Positions 16,204-25,506 of a DNA stretch of 64,000 nt are shown one piece after another (the stretch's first letter is position 1; each line of letters starts with the position of its first letter). The stretch is from contig NC_007948.1 of assembly GCF_000013865.1 (NCBI RefSeq), positions 3,596,001-3,660,000 of the forward strand, given 5' to 3'. The notes beneath the pieces were generated by a model. It made no database searches, had not been told where the DNA came from, and saw nothing but the letters and a program-made list of their open reading frames with translations. Origin of the DNA: Polaromonas sp. JS666 (GTDB lineage Bacteria > Pseudomonadota > Gammaproteobacteria > Burkholderiales > Burkholderiaceae_C). A program made the translations under genes and the position numbers.

Positions 16204-18657
16204 TTAAATATTGAGGCCTGCAGTGGTGCCAAGGTAACGTTCAAGCACCACCATCTCCTCCACCGTGGGTGCACCCTTTCCGGTGATCACCGCGTACACA
16301 TGGCCCCTGAAGCCGTCACGCGGGTAGTAACCGAGGTAGCCCCAGCCGATCAGCATCTGGGAATAAACGCTGGGCGCGAAAGTGGTGTTGTGGCTCGCTA
16401 CCTCATGCGCATTGACACGCAGCCTCTGCGCGCCCGGTGCGGACGTAAATGCCAGCACCGCGGGCGTATTGACCGGCAACCTGTTCGCGCTGACCAGTTG
16501 CACCGTCTGGCCCTTGGCATCCAGCCAGCTGGCCCGCGGCTGGCCGTTGGTGAACCCCAGCTCCGAGGTGTGGCGCGCCTCCGCCTTTGAGGCCTGAAAC
16601 ACCACACCGGTGTTGCTTGTCCCCGGAATGCTCACGCAAGCCAGGGCAAAGTGGGCGTCCTCGATGTTGTAGGGCACGCGGTTCTTCGGGCGAGGCTGCA
16701 CGCCCGCTGCCGGGGCCGATTTCTTGCACCAGAAGCCAAAGGTATCGGGCGCCGTATGGTCCGAGTTCTTCCGGCCATTCGTCACACGCATGACGGGCAG
16801 CGACATCGCACCCATGGTGCTGCTGTCCTTGTTGGTCCAGTTGATCATTTCCATGGCATTGCCCGGGCTGGAGCCATAGCCGGAGTCCGAGATGGCGCGC
16901 ACCACCTGGCCCGCCGCGGCCGGTGCCCCCAACAGGTAATCGGTGTGCCCGTCGGCGAGCTCCCACTTGCAGGCACCGTATTTGGCAATGATGGTCATTG
17001 CCGCGTCTGCCAGGCTGGTCGTGGCGTAGGCCGCCGGGTCGGCCAGGGAGAACACCTTGCGCGGCGGCGGCAGCGGGCCCGTCCATGGGCCGGCGCCCGT
17101 GTAGCTGAGTGTGGCGACCTCGTTGTCCGCCGGCGTGTAGGTGAAGCTGTCCTGGCCGTTCGGCCCGGCCGGCAGGGTCAGCCGCGACTTGCTCAACGTC
17201 CCCCGCCCTTTCGACGTCACCAGCACAGAGACAGGCCGGCCGAGGTTGCCCCGGGCATAGACGGTGATCGTGAGGGGAGCGCCGGCCAGCGCATAGCCCA
17301 GGCCGTCGTCGAAGAGCAGGGCCTGCTCGATGCCGGCAGAGGCCTTGAGCACGCCGGACACCAGCGGCTCCAGCGTCTTGTTCTGGTGCCAGCCCGGCAC
17401 ATGGTTGATGGCGTAGTTGCGGATCGGCCAATGATTACCCCCCATCCAGCTGTATATCTCGCAACCTGACTCATAGGCATGGGTGACAGCGCGCAGGAAC
17501 ATCGGCTCCCAGCGCGGGTCGTCTATCGGCATCCCGACCTCGGTCAGCGCCAGCCGGACACCCGCGGCCTTGGCCCAGCCGGTGGCCTTTTTAAGCCGCT
17601 CCAGGCCGGTGCCGGGGTGGATGGCACCGGCGCCGAAACCCGCGCTGAAGTTCTTCGCCACTTCGGCGTCATAGTCAAACGAAGCGCCATTGCTGAACGC
17701 ATCCAGGTACATGTGAACTTCGTAAATCAGGTTGCTGCCACGCAATGGAAAGCCGGGGTTCTTGGTTCCGATGACCATGGCCGAGCTGTACTGGTTTCCC
17801 GCCACGTAAATGGGATTGGCCGTGTCGATGGCGCGGATCGCATCGATAGCCGCCTGCGCATAGGCCGGCCAGATGGTGAGGTCTTCGGCCGCCTTCACGG
17901 CCTCTTCATTCGACGCAATCACGCCACCGGGTTTGGGCATGTCGTGAGGCTCGTTCATCAGGCCGTACCCGCCAAAGCCGGGGTGGTCCTTCCACCTGCG
18001 CGCGGCACGCGACCAGAAATCGACGAAGTGGGCCTGGGTCAGCGTGGCACCGGGCGCGAGCGAAAAAATCCGCACCTGCACCTGCGTACGATCGCTGGTA
18101 TAGGGTCGCAGCAAGGGATTGGGCGGCGTGGTCAGGCCGATGACGGCCCCGTCGGGCTGAAACCGGAAGTCCTGGTAACGGCCGTAGTTGTGGTTGTCAA
18201 TGATGCATTTCATGCCGACCGCCGCGTGGGCATCGAGCACGCCCGTGATGTAGGCCTCGTACGCGGGATGAAACGCGCCCGGGTTGCCAATCGCCGCCTT
18301 CGCCGCTGCGTTGGCCGGGGTGTCGTGCAGCATCGGCTGCAAAAGCTCCCACTGGATGGGCAGGCGGTTCTTCGTGTAGCCACAGGCCGCCAGGTAGGCC
18401 GCATCGACCTTGCGCGGGACGGTGAAGTGCAGATTGGGCGCACTGCTCATTCCATAGCGCAGCCCGGGCTTGGCCCATTCCATGCCCGAAAGATTGGTGC
18501 CCATCGCCACCCGGGCGGTGTTTCTGCCGTCGGGCTGCGCCGCCCCCTTGTCCGGCAGAGGGCCCGCCGGTGCTGCCCGCGCGGCCGACACAAGGGAGCC
18601 AAAGGTGGCCAGCGTGGCCGCCGCGGCGGCGGCTTGCGAAAATTCACGTCTTTGCAT
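16204..18657 (-). CDS. Secreted glycoside hydrolase family 5 protein with C-terminal LamG-like domain
   Basis: The 817-residue exported protein begins MQRREFSQAAAAAATLATFG (RR-containing, possibly Tat) with cleavage near residue 28. Residues 50-420 resemble the GH5 endoglucanase catalytic barrel. The motif DNHNYGRY is present, acid/base Glu236 lies in GLMNEPHDM, HMYLDAFSNG follows, and nucleophile Glu373 lies in LALTEVGMP. A middle Ig-like region follows (about 430-530). The last 270 residues resemble a concanavalin/LamG fold (GFRGHVYAVITGKG). It should cleave a beta-glucan or mannan outside the cell. MITE copies lie on both sides. Upstream ATGs at 18702 and beyond run into the repeat and are not preferred. 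Confidence 0.82.
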   Translation of the reverse strand: MQRREFSQAAAAAATLATFGSLVSAARAAPAGPLPDKGAAQPDGRNTARVAMGTNLSGMEWAKPGLRYGMSSAPNLHFTVPRKVDAAYLAACGYTKNRLPIQWELLQPMLHDTPANAAAKAAIGNPGAFHPAYEAYITGVLDAHAAVGMKCIIDNHNYGRYQDFRFQPDGAVIGLTTPPNPLLRPYTSDRTQVQVRIFSLAPGATLTQAHFVDFWSRAARRWKDHPGFGGYGLMNEPHDMPKPGGVIASNEEAVKAAEDLTIWPAYAQAAIDAIRAIDTANPIYVAGNQYSSAMVIGTKNPGFPLRGSNLIYEVHMYLDAFSNGASFDYDAEVAKNFSAGFGAGAIHPGTGLERLKKATGWAKAAGVRLALTEVGMPIDDPRWEPMFLRAVTHAYESGCEIYSWMGGNHWPIRNYAINHVPGWHQNKTLEPLVSGVLKASAGIEQALLFDDGLGYALAGAPLTITVYARGNLGRPVSVLVTSKGRGTLSKSRLTLPAGPNGQDSFTYTPADNEVATLSYTGAGPWTGPLPPPRKVFSLADPAAYATTSLADAAMTIIAKYGACKWELADGHTDYLLGAPAAAGQVVRAISDSGYGSSPGNAMEMINWTNKDSSTMGAMSLPVMRVTNGRKNSDHTAPDTFGFWCKKSAPAAGVQPRPKNRVPYNIEDAHFALACVSIPGTSNTGVVFQASKAEARHTSELGFTNGQPRASWLDAKGQTVQLVSANRLPVNTPAVLAFTSAPGAQRLRVNAHEVASHNTTFAPSVYSQMLIGWGYLGYYPRDGFRGHVYAVITGKGAPTVEEMVVLERYLGTTAGLNI

Positions 18658-18747
18658 GGAGGTTGTTTTTTCCTGGGCTGGCGGGAAAGCCGGGCCCATC
18701 GGGATATGACCTTGGGGATATGACCTGGGTTTAGACCTTGGTCTGGA

Positions 18748-19068
18748 CCAGTACTCCGACCCGGAAATATCGAAACATGAAAGCGCGCCTTCGAACCCAT
18801 GCCGTCGTTGCAAATCCTCGCCATAGCCTCGGCTATGTCTGCGGTTTGCGCCTGGACCCAATACGGTTCAGTCAAGTTATTCACCCTGAATCGGAATGAG
18901 CAAAACCTTGACTTGTCATTGCGGGCCTGACCGGCAATTCATGGATCCCGGATCAAGTCCGGGATGACAAACCAGGGGCAAGGCCTTAACTGAACCGTAT
19001 TGCGCCTGGGCCTAGGCCCGAATCCATCGCTTTCATTGTGTTCCGATACCTCTGTGTCGAAGTACCAG
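18748..19068. mobile_element. CTAG-type hairpin MITE, copy E2, interrupted by a second MITE
   Basis: This sequence is nearly identical to the element at 13535-13701 but split by a 144-bp insertion at its core (18859-19002). The outer ends read CCAGTACT and AGTACCAG instead of CTAGTACT/AGTACTAG. The 5' part ends at GGTTTGCGCCTGGACC and the 3' part restarts with CGCCTGGGCCTAGG. It fills the gap between the GH5 gene and the lacI gene. Confidence 0.82.
18859..19002. mobile_element. 144-bp MITE nested inside E2
   Basis: Terminal inverted repeats CAATACGGTTCAGT are perfect for 14 bp and match 17 of 18. The insert is flanked by a 10-bp near-direct repeat, CGCCTGGACC / CGCCTGGGCC, consistent with a target duplication. 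The uninterrupted copy E1 shows the empty site. The inside contains GGATCCCGGATCAAGTCCGG, part of a palindrome of a type widespread in proteobacterial repeats. The 10-bp duplication would suit an IS4-family transposase in trans (inference). Confidence 0.82.
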
Positions 19069-19168
19069 TCGGAACCTTAGTTTGAGGCCAAGCCCCGGTC
19101 TGGCAAATGAAACACCCGCAACAATTCCCGGCAGGCCTGGCGCCATGCATCCGCAGTGTTCGCATGAC

Positions 19169-19182
19169 TGGTAGCGCTATCG
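19169..19182 (+). promoter_or_regulatory. LacI-type operator at the lacI promoter
   Basis: TGGTAGCGCTATCG contains the core GGTAGCGCTA shared with the two operators at 20407-20451, with one arm degenerate. It lies 17 bp upstream of the lacI start, suggesting autoregulation. Confidence 0.65.
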
Positions 19183-19198
19183 TCGATAGAATCGGCCC

Positions 19199-20242
19199 AT
19201 GAACCACGAGGACACGCCAACGGACACCCAGACGCGACGAACCCGCCGGGGCAGCGGCGCCGTCACCCTGCATGACGTGGCCAAGCTGGCCGGCGTGGCG
19301 CCCATCACCGCGTCACGCGCCCTGAACACCCCCACCCAGGTTTCAGCTGAGGTGCTGAAGAAAGTCACCGACGCGGTGCAGCGTACCGGCTACGTGCCCA
19401 ACCGGCTCGCCGGGGGCCTGGCGTCATCGCGCAGCCGCCTGGTGGCGGCGGTCGTGCCCACCCTCAACGGCCCGGTGTTCCTGGAAACCGTGCAAGCCCT
19501 GACGGATGCCCTGGCCGAACAGGGCTACCAGTTGATGCTGGGCCAGAGCGGCTATGTGGATTCACGCGAGGATGCCCTGCTGGAAGCCATCATTGGCCGC
19601 CGGCCGGACGGCATTGTGCTGACCGGCATCATGCATTCCCCCGAGGGACGCAAGCGCCTGCTGGCGGCCGGCATACCGGTTGTCGAAACCTGGGACCTCA
19701 CGCCCACCCCGCTGGACATGCTGGTCGGCTTTTCCCATGTGGATGTCGGGCGCGCGGTGGTCGATTTTCTCTATGCCAGGGGACGACGCCGCCTGGCGAT
19801 CGTGGCGGGCGACGACGAGCGTTCGACACGCCGCCACCAGGCTTTCCAGGCCGCGGCGCGGGCCGCGGGCCTGCCCGAAGTCCGGATGGTGACCGTGCCC
19901 GCGCCGACCACCGCGAAAAGCGGCCGCAGCGCGCTGGCCGAACTGATGCGGGACGCGGGTGATATCGATGCCGTGTTTTGCAGTTCGGACCTGCTGGCGC
20001 TGGGCGTTCTGATGCAAGCCCAGGCCAGCGGCATTGCGGTGCCCGGGCAACTGGCCATCGTGGGCTTCGGCGACCTGGAGTTTGCCGCCGACCTGAACCC
20101 CGCGCTGACAACAGTGCGCATCGATGGCACGGCCATCGGCCGGCAGGCCGCCCGGTTCATCGTGGAGCGTGCGGAAGGCCGGCCGGTGGAGCCACGGGTC
20201 GTCGACATCGGCTTCACGATTGTCGAACGGGGCAGCACCTGA
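19199..20242 (+). CDS. LacI family repressor of the glucarate genes
   Basis: The 347-residue LacI/GalR regulator has an HTH at about 23-45 (VTLHDVAKLAGVAPITASRA), the hinge helix (VPNRLAGGLASSRSR) and a periplasmic-binding-protein-like effector domain (AVVPTLNGPVFLETVQALTD, CSSDLLALGVLMQAQASG, IAIVGFGD-like). The HTH resembles GntR, the gluconate repressor, whose operators contain GGTAGCGCTACC-like palindromes. Such palindromes precede kdgD here. It probably represses kdgD, the Bug gene, gudD and the dehydrogenase until glucarate or a pathway intermediate is present. It begins MNHEDTPTDTQTRR, an extension before the HTH. Confidence 0.9.
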   Translation: MNHEDTPTDTQTRRTRRGSGAVTLHDVAKLAGVAPITASRALNTPTQVSAEVLKKVTDAVQRTGYVPNRLAGGLASSRSRLVAAVVPTLNGPVFLETVQALTDALAEQGYQLMLGQSGYVDSREDALLEAIIGRRPDGIVLTGIMHSPEGRKRLLAAGIPVVETWDLTPTPLDMLVGFSHVDVGRAVVDFLYARGRRRLAIVAGDDERSTRRHQAFQAAARAAGLPEVRMVTVPAPTTAKSGRSALAELMRDAGDIDAVFCSSDLLALGVLMQAQASGIAVPGQLAIVGFGDLEFAADLNPALTTVRIDGTAIGRQAARFIVERAEGRPVEPRVVDIGFTIVERGST

Positions 20243-20394
20243 TGCACATCGGGAGTGACCCGGCAATTTGTCTCCGCACCACCCCGGGCAGGCAGCCGGC
20301 ATAGGCCGCGCTGCGGGCAGGCCGGAATCCGCAGAACAGAGGCCGAAAAGACCGGAAAAGTCAGGGATACGTAATATCCCGCATCAATTTCTGC

Positions 20395-20423
20395 TTGCTT
20401 TCCTCAAAAGGTAGCGCTACCAT
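20395..20423 (+). promoter_or_regulatory. Candidate sigma70 promoter of the glucarate operon
   Basis: TTGCTT (20395-20400) and TACCAT (20418-20423) are separated by 17 bp. The -10 lies inside the first GGTAGCGCTACC operator, so repressor binding would block polymerase. Confidence 0.5.
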
Positions 20424-20451
20424 TCAAGGCTTCAATGGTAGCGCTACCTTT
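20407..20451 (+). promoter_or_regulatory. Paired LacI operators upstream of kdgD
   Basis: AAAGGTAGCGCTACCATT (20407-20424) and its exact reverse complement AATGGTAGCGCTACCTTT (20434-20451) lie 27 bp apart centre to centre. Each holds the perfect palindrome GGTAGCGCTACC. This fits binding of two repressor dimers. Confidence 0.85.
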
Positions 20452-20506
20452 ACCCGGAAACGCTGATTTGTTCACCCAACCACCTCCTTCTTCACGACCC
20501 CTTCGC

Positions 20507-21421
20507 ATGACCACCCCGCAAGACCTCAAGAAAATCATCTCCTACGGCCTGCTCTCGTTCCCCCTGACCGACTTCGACAGCCAGCTGCGTTTTGCCGCAA
20601 AGCCTTTCGCCGAGCGACTGGAGTGGCTCATGCCCTACGGCGCCACGGCGCTGTTTGCGGCCGGCGGCACGGGCGAGTTTTTCTCGCTGGAGCCGCAGGA
20701 GTACAGCGAGGTCGTGCACACCGCGATCCAGACCTGCCAGGGCCGCATGCCCATCATTGCCGGCGCGGGCGGCGGCACCACGCTGGCAATTCGCTATGCG
20801 CAGGAGGCCGAGCGGCTGGGCGCCCAGGGCATCCTGCTGCTGCCCCACTACCTGACCGAAGCGACGCAGGAAGGCCTGGTGGCGCACATTGAGGCAGTGT
20901 GCAGGAGCGTCAGGTTCGGCGTCATCGTCTACAACCGCGCCGCCTGCCGCCTGACGCCGGAGTCCCTGCTGATACTGGCCGACCGCTGCCCCAACCTGAT
21001 CGGCTTCAAGGACGGCATTGGCGACATCGAGTCCTTCGTCACCATCCGCCGCAAGCTGGGCGACCGCTTCGCCTACCTTGGCGGGCTGCCCACCGCGGAA
21101 GTCTTTGCCGGCGCCTACCAGGCGATGGGCTGCCCGGTTTATTCGTCGGCCGTGTTCAACTTCATCCCCCGCACGGCCATGGAGTTCTACAACGCCCACC
21201 ACGCCGGCGACACCGCCACCACCAACCGCCTGCTGGACGGGTTCTTCCTGCCCTACATTGCGCTGCGCAACCAGGGCCAGGGCTACGGCGTGAGCATCGT
21301 CAAGGCCGGCGCCACGCTGGTGGGCCACACCGCCGGACCGGTGCGCCCGCCGCTGTCGGACCTCAAGCCCGCCGAGATGGAACAGCTCGGCCAGTTGATC
21401 GCCAAACTCGGCGCCCAGTAA
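20507..21421 (+). CDS. kdgD: 5-dehydro-4-deoxyglucarate dehydratase
   Basis: KdgD converts 5-keto-4-deoxy-D-glucarate to alpha-ketoglutarate semialdehyde, with loss of water and CO2. It is a DHDPS-family TIM barrel (304 residues). The Schiff-base lysine is Lys168 in [10 protein letters not shown], Tyr142 lies in VIVYNRA, and GGTGEFFSL is the substrate loop typical of KdgD. ATG 20507 starts [20 protein letters not shown], as in homologs. The longer GTG frame begins within the operators and is rejected. It is first in the operon kdgD-bug-gudD-aldehyde dehydrogenase. Confidence 0.93.
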   Translation: MTTPQDLKKIISYGLLSFPLTDFDSQLRFAAKPFAERLEWLMPYGATALFAAGGTGEFFSLEPQEYSEVVHTAIQTCQGRMPIIAGAGGGTTLAIRYAQEAERLGAQGILLLPHYLTEATQEGLVAHIEAVCRSVRFGVIVYNRAACRLTPESLLILADRCPNLIGFKDGIGDIESFVTIRRKLGDRFAYLGGLPTAEVFAGAYQAMGCPVYSSAVFNFIPRTAMEFYNAHHAGDTATTNRLLDGFFLPYIALRNQGQGYGVSIVKAGATLVGHTAGPVRPPLSDLKPAEMEQLGQLIAKLGAQ

Positions 21422-21448
21422 AGCGCCACCATCCCAGGAGACATCTTC

Positions 21449-22411
21449 ATGAGAAAACTGTTATCTGCCCTAATGATGGGTCTGCTAGCTACGGCAAGCG
21501 TGCATGCTCAAACCTGGCCCACCAAGAGCGTGTCGCTGGTGGTGCCCTTCCCGGCCGGCGGCTCGACCGACACCGTCGCCCGCGCCATCGGTCCCAAGCT
21601 CACGCAGAGCCTGGGACAGCCCTTTGTCATCGACAACAAGGCCGGCGCAACCGGCACCATTGGCGCGACGCTGGTCAAGCGCGCGACGCCCGACGGCTAC
21701 ACCTTCCTCGTGACCTCGCTCGGCCCGCTGGTCATTGCACCGCACCTGATCAAGGGCATGCAATACGACGCACTGAAAGACTTTGACCCCATCGCCGTCG
21801 CCGTCCAGGCGCCCAACGTGCTGGTGGTGCCGGCCAACTCGCCCTACAAGACCGTCGGCGCACTGGTGGCCTACAACAAGATAAATCCCGGCAAGATGTC
21901 TTTTGCCTCCTCCGGCAACGGGTCGAGCGATCACCTCACGGCCGAGCTGTTCTGGCAGCTGACGGGCACCAGCGGCTCGCACATTCCCTACAAGGGCGGC
22001 GCACCGGCCATCACCGACCTGCTCGGCGGGCAGGTTGACGCCTCGTTCCAGAACATCAATGCCGTGGTGCAGCACATCAGGTCCGGCAAGCTGAAAGCCC
22101 TGGCCATCACCTCGCAAAAGCGCTCCGCCGTCCTGCCCGACGTCCCCACGTTCGGCGAGGTCGGTGTGAAGGGCCTGGAGGTGTACTCCTGGCAAGCCGT
22201 GGTGGCGCCCAAGGGCCTGCCCGCCGACGTGCGCAACAAGGCACATGCCGCCGTCATTGCCGCGCTCAATGACCCGCAGGTCAGGCAGCAATTCGTGTCC
22301 GTCGGCTTTGAAATCGTCGGCAACACGCCGGCCCAGTTCGCCGCCTTCCAGCAGCAGGAGTTTGCGCGCTGGAAGAAAGTCATAGACACTGGAAAAATTA
22401 CCGCCGATTGA
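21449..22411 (+). CDS. Bug/TctC receptor of the glucarate operon
   Basis: This 320-residue periplasmic binding protein has a signal peptide (MRKLLSALMMGLLATASVHA). Family motifs are VVPFPAGGSTDTVAR, IDNKAGATGTIGA, FASSGNGSSDHLTAE and PYKGGAPAITDLLGGQVD. Its place between kdgD and gudD suggests the ligand is a hexarate such as D-glucarate or galactarate, although this is inferred from the operon only. No TctAB membrane components are encoded nearby, so transport would need partners elsewhere. AGGAGA precedes the ATG. Confidence 0.9.
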   Translation: MRKLLSALMMGLLATASVHAQTWPTKSVSLVVPFPAGGSTDTVARAIGPKLTQSLGQPFVIDNKAGATGTIGATLVKRATPDGYTFLVTSLGPLVIAPHLIKGMQYDALKDFDPIAVAVQAPNVLVVPANSPYKTVGALVAYNKINPGKMSFASSGNGSSDHLTAELFWQLTGTSGSHIPYKGGAPAITDLLGGQVDASFQNINAVVQHIRSGKLKALAITSQKRSAVLPDVPTFGEVGVKGLEVYSWQAVVAPKGLPADVRNKAHAAVIAALNDPQVRQQFVSVGFEIVGNTPAQFAAFQQQEFARWKKVIDTGKITAD

Positions 22412-22466
22412 GGCCGATTGAGGCTGATTCAACGATTCAAGATTCAAAGCGATTGAGACCCCTTCC

Positions 22467-23810
22467 ATGTCCAACATGCCCGACACCTCCACACCCCTGA
22501 TCACCGAGCTGCGCGTGATCCCGGTCGCCGGCCGCGACAGCATGCTGCTCAACCTGAGCGGCGCGCACGGCCCCTTCTTCACACGCAACCTGTTGATCCT
22601 CACCGACAATTCCGGGCGCACCGGCGTGGGCGAGGTGCCTGGCGGCGAGAAGATACGCCAGACCCTCGAAGACGCGCGCCCGCTGGTGGTGGGCCAGCCG
22701 ATAGGCGCCCACCAGCGCGTGCTGCAGCAGATGCAGCAGCAGTTTGCCGACCGCGACAGCGGCGGACGTGGACTGCAAACCTTCGACTTGCGCACCACCA
22801 TCCACGCGGTGACCGCCGTTGAGTCGGCACTGCTGGATTTGCTGGGCCAGCACCTGGATGTGCCGGTCGCCGCATTGCTGGGCGAAGGCCAGCAGCGCGA
22901 GGCGGTCGAGATGCTGGGCTACCTGTTCTTTGTGGGCGACCGCAGCAAGACAGACCTGCCCTACAACAGCGAACCCAATGCCGACAACGCCTGGTCGCGG
23001 ATACGCCACGAAGAAGCACTGACCCCCGAAACCATCGTGCGGCAGGCCGAAGCGGCGCAGGAGCGCTACGGCTTCAACGACTTCAAGCTCAAGGGCGGCG
23101 TGCTGCGCGGCGAGGAAGAAATCGAGGCCGTGACGGCGCTGCACGAGCGCTTTCCGAACGCGCGGGTGACGCTGGACCCGAACGGAGGCTGGCTGCTCAA
23201 GGACGCCATCCGCCTGATGCGCGACATGAAAAATGTCGTAGCCTACGCCGAAGACCCGTGCGGCGCCGAAGAAGGCTTCTCGGGCCGCGAGGTCATGGCC
23301 GAGTTCCGCCGCGCCACCGGCCTGCCCACCGCCACCAACATGATCGCCACCGACTGGCGGCAACTGCAACACGCCCTGTCGCTGCAGTCAGTGGACATTC
23401 CGCTGGCCGACCCGCATTTCTGGACCATGGCCGGCTCGGTACGCGTGGCGCAGACTTGCCGCGACTGGGGTCTGACCTGGGGCTCGCATTCGAACAACCA
23501 CTTCGACGTGTCGCTCGCCATGTTCACCCATGTCGGCGCAGCCGCGCCGGGCCGCGTGACGGCCATCGACACGCACTGGATCTGGCAGGACGGCCAGCGC
23601 CTCACCAAGGAGCCGCTGCAGATCGTGGGCGGGCAGGTAGCTGTGCCGAAGAAGCCCGGCCTCGGTGTCGAACTCGACATGGCCGAGGTGGAAAAGGCGC
23701 ACCAGCTCTACAAGCAGCACGGCCTGGGCGCGCGCGACGACGCTGTCGCCATGCAAAGCCTGATACCCGGCTGGAAATTCAACCCCAAGCGTCCTGCTTT
23801 CGATCGCTGA
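22467..23810 (+). CDS. gudD: Glucarate dehydratase
   Basis: GudD dehydrates D-glucarate (and L-idarate) to 5-keto-4-deoxyglucarate, the substrate of KdgD. The 447-residue enolase-superfamily enzyme shows the KxK pair in [13 protein letters not shown], metal ligands in VTLDPNGGW and [12 protein letters not shown], and the His/Asp region [19 protein letters not shown]-terminal [20 protein letters not shown] is typical of the family. It follows the Bug gene by 55 bp and precedes the semialdehyde dehydrogenase in the same operon. Confidence 0.94.
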   Translation: MSNMPDTSTPLITELRVIPVAGRDSMLLNLSGAHGPFFTRNLLILTDNSGRTGVGEVPGGEKIRQTLEDARPLVVGQPIGAHQRVLQQMQQQFADRDSGGRGLQTFDLRTTIHAVTAVESALLDLLGQHLDVPVAALLGEGQQREAVEMLGYLFFVGDRSKTDLPYNSEPNADNAWSRIRHEEALTPETIVRQAEAAQERYGFNDFKLKGGVLRGEEEIEAVTALHERFPNARVTLDPNGGWLLKDAIRLMRDMKNVVAYAEDPCGAEEGFSGREVMAEFRRATGLPTATNMIATDWRQLQHALSLQSVDIPLADPHFWTMAGSVRVAQTCRDWGLTWGSHSNNHFDVSLAMFTHVGAAAPGRVTAIDTHWIWQDGQRLTKEPLQIVGGQVAVPKKPGLGVELDMAEVEKAHQLYKQHGLGARDDAVAMQSLIPGWKFNPKRPAFDR

Positions 23811-23875
23811 AAATGGACCGCTGAAAACTGGGTGCTGAAAATTGCCCCCCGAACCATACCGAAAGACGACTACCG

Positions 23876-25315
23876 ATGTTTAAAAACCTCATCAACGGCG
23901 ACTGGGTCGAAGCCCCGGGCGTCACGCGCAACATCAACCCGTCGGACACGCGCGACCTGATCGGCGAATACGCCAAAGCCGACGCCGCCCAGACGAAGGA
24001 CGCCATTGCCGCCGCACAGGCTGCTTTCCCGGCCTGGTCGCTCAGCACGCCGCAGCAGCGCTTCGACATCCTGGATGCGGTGGGCAGCGAGATCCTGGCG
24101 CGCCGCAATGAACTGGGCGACCTGCTGGCCCGCGAAGAAGGCAAGACCCTGCCGGAAGCCATTGGCGAAGTCGCCCGCGCCGGCAACATCTTCAAGTTCT
24201 TTGCCGGCGAGGCATTGCGCCCGGGTGGTGAAGTCCTGCCCTCCGTGCGCCCCGGTGTCGGTGTCGAGATCACGCGCGAGCCGGTGGGCGTGGTCGGCAT
24301 CATCACGCCATGGAACTTTCCCATCGCCATTCCGGCCTGGAAGATTGCGCCCGCATTGGCCTATGGCAACTGCGTCGTCTTCAAACCCGCCGAACTGGTA
24401 CCCGGCTCGGCCTGGGCGCTGGCCGACATCCTGTCGCGCAGCGGCCTGCCCAAAGGCGTGTTCAACCTCGTGATGGGCCCCGGCTCGCAGGTCGGTGCTA
24501 CCCTGCTCGACGACGCCCGCATCGCCGCCATCACCTTCACCGGCTCCGTCGGCACCGGCAAGCGCGTTGCCGCGGCCTGCGTCGGGCGCATGGCCAAGTT
24601 CCAGCTCGAGATGGGCGGCAAGAACCCGATGGTCGTGCTCGACGACGCCGACCTCGGCGTGGCCGTCAACTGCGCCGTGCAAAGCGGCTTCTTCTCGACC
24701 GGCCAGCGCTGCACCGCTTCCTCACGCGTCATCGTGACCGAAGGCATTCACGACCGCTTTGTGGCCGCCGTGGTGGAAAAACTGCGCAGCCTCAAGGTCG
24801 ACGACGCCCGCAAGACCGGCACCGACCTCGGTCCCGTGGTTGACGCCAGCCAGCTCGCGCAAAACCTGAAGTACGTCGAGATTGCCCGCGGCGAAGGCGC
24901 CACGCTGGCCTATGGCGGCGACGCCCTCGAGCACAACGCCGACGGCCAGCCCGGTTTCTACATGCGGCCCGCACTGTTCACCGACACCACGGCCGGCATG
25001 CGCATCAACGGCGAAGAGGTGTTTGGTCCTGTGGTCAGCGTGCTGCGCGCCAAAAACTACGACGAGGCCTTGCACCTGGCCAACGACACGCCCTTCGGCC
25101 TGGCCGCCGGCATTGCCACCACGTCGCTCAAATATGCCACCCACTTCAAGCGCCACTCGCAGGCCGGCATGGTGATGGTCAACCTGCCGACGGCGGGGGT
25201 GGACTACCACGTGCCCTTCGGTGGCCGCAAAGGCTCGAGCTACGGTCCGCGCGAGCAGGGCCGTTATGCGGCGGAGTTCTACACCACGGTCAAGACGGCT
25301 TATACGCAGGCCTGA
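23876..25315 (+). CDS. Alpha-ketoglutarate semialdehyde (2,5-dioxovalerate) dehydrogenase
   Basis: This 479-residue NAD(P)+ aldehyde dehydrogenase has the motif GIITPWNFPI, cofactor loop FTGSVGTGKR, general base Glu245 in LEMGGKNP and nucleophile Cys279 in STGQRCTASS. Last in the kdgD-gudD operon, it most likely oxidises alpha-ketoglutarate semialdehyde to alpha-ketoglutarate. That would complete the non-phosphorylative route from glucarate to the TCA cycle. The family alone does not fix the substrate; the operon does. Confidence 0.88.
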   Translation: MFKNLINGDWVEAPGVTRNINPSDTRDLIGEYAKADAAQTKDAIAAAQAAFPAWSLSTPQQRFDILDAVGSEILARRNELGDLLAREEGKTLPEAIGEVARAGNIFKFFAGEALRPGGEVLPSVRPGVGVEITREPVGVVGIITPWNFPIAIPAWKIAPALAYGNCVVFKPAELVPGSAWALADILSRSGLPKGVFNLVMGPGSQVGATLLDDARIAAITFTGSVGTGKRVAAACVGRMAKFQLEMGGKNPMVVLDDADLGVAVNCAVQSGFFSTGQRCTASSRVIVTEGIHDRFVAAVVEKLRSLKVDDARKTGTDLGPVVDASQLAQNLKYVEIARGEGATLAYGGDALEHNADGQPGFYMRPALFTDTTAGMRINGEEVFGPVVSVLRAKNYDEALHLANDTPFGLAAGIATTSLKYATHFKRHSQAGMVMVNLPTAGVDYHVPFGGRKGSSYGPREQGRYAAEFYTTVKTAYTQA

Positions 25316-25506
25316 GGTCCGGGGCCTGAGCACCTGCCGCCAGGCGGTGGCTCAGGCATCGCCATGGGCGCAGTGAGGACAGACTTGACTGCAAGGCGAA
25401 TAACCGCGTGGGCACGAGGCTTGCGGCCTTGTCCGACACGCTGCGCGCCGCCATACTGGTAGCTTGAGAAGACATCCTTCGGAGGGTGAACTTTCTGGAG
25501 CATCCC

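Noticed and set aside
18658..18861. N-terminal extension of the GH5 protein into the repeat E2
   Set aside because: The extension is translated MITE sequence; ATG 18657 begins a proper export signal.
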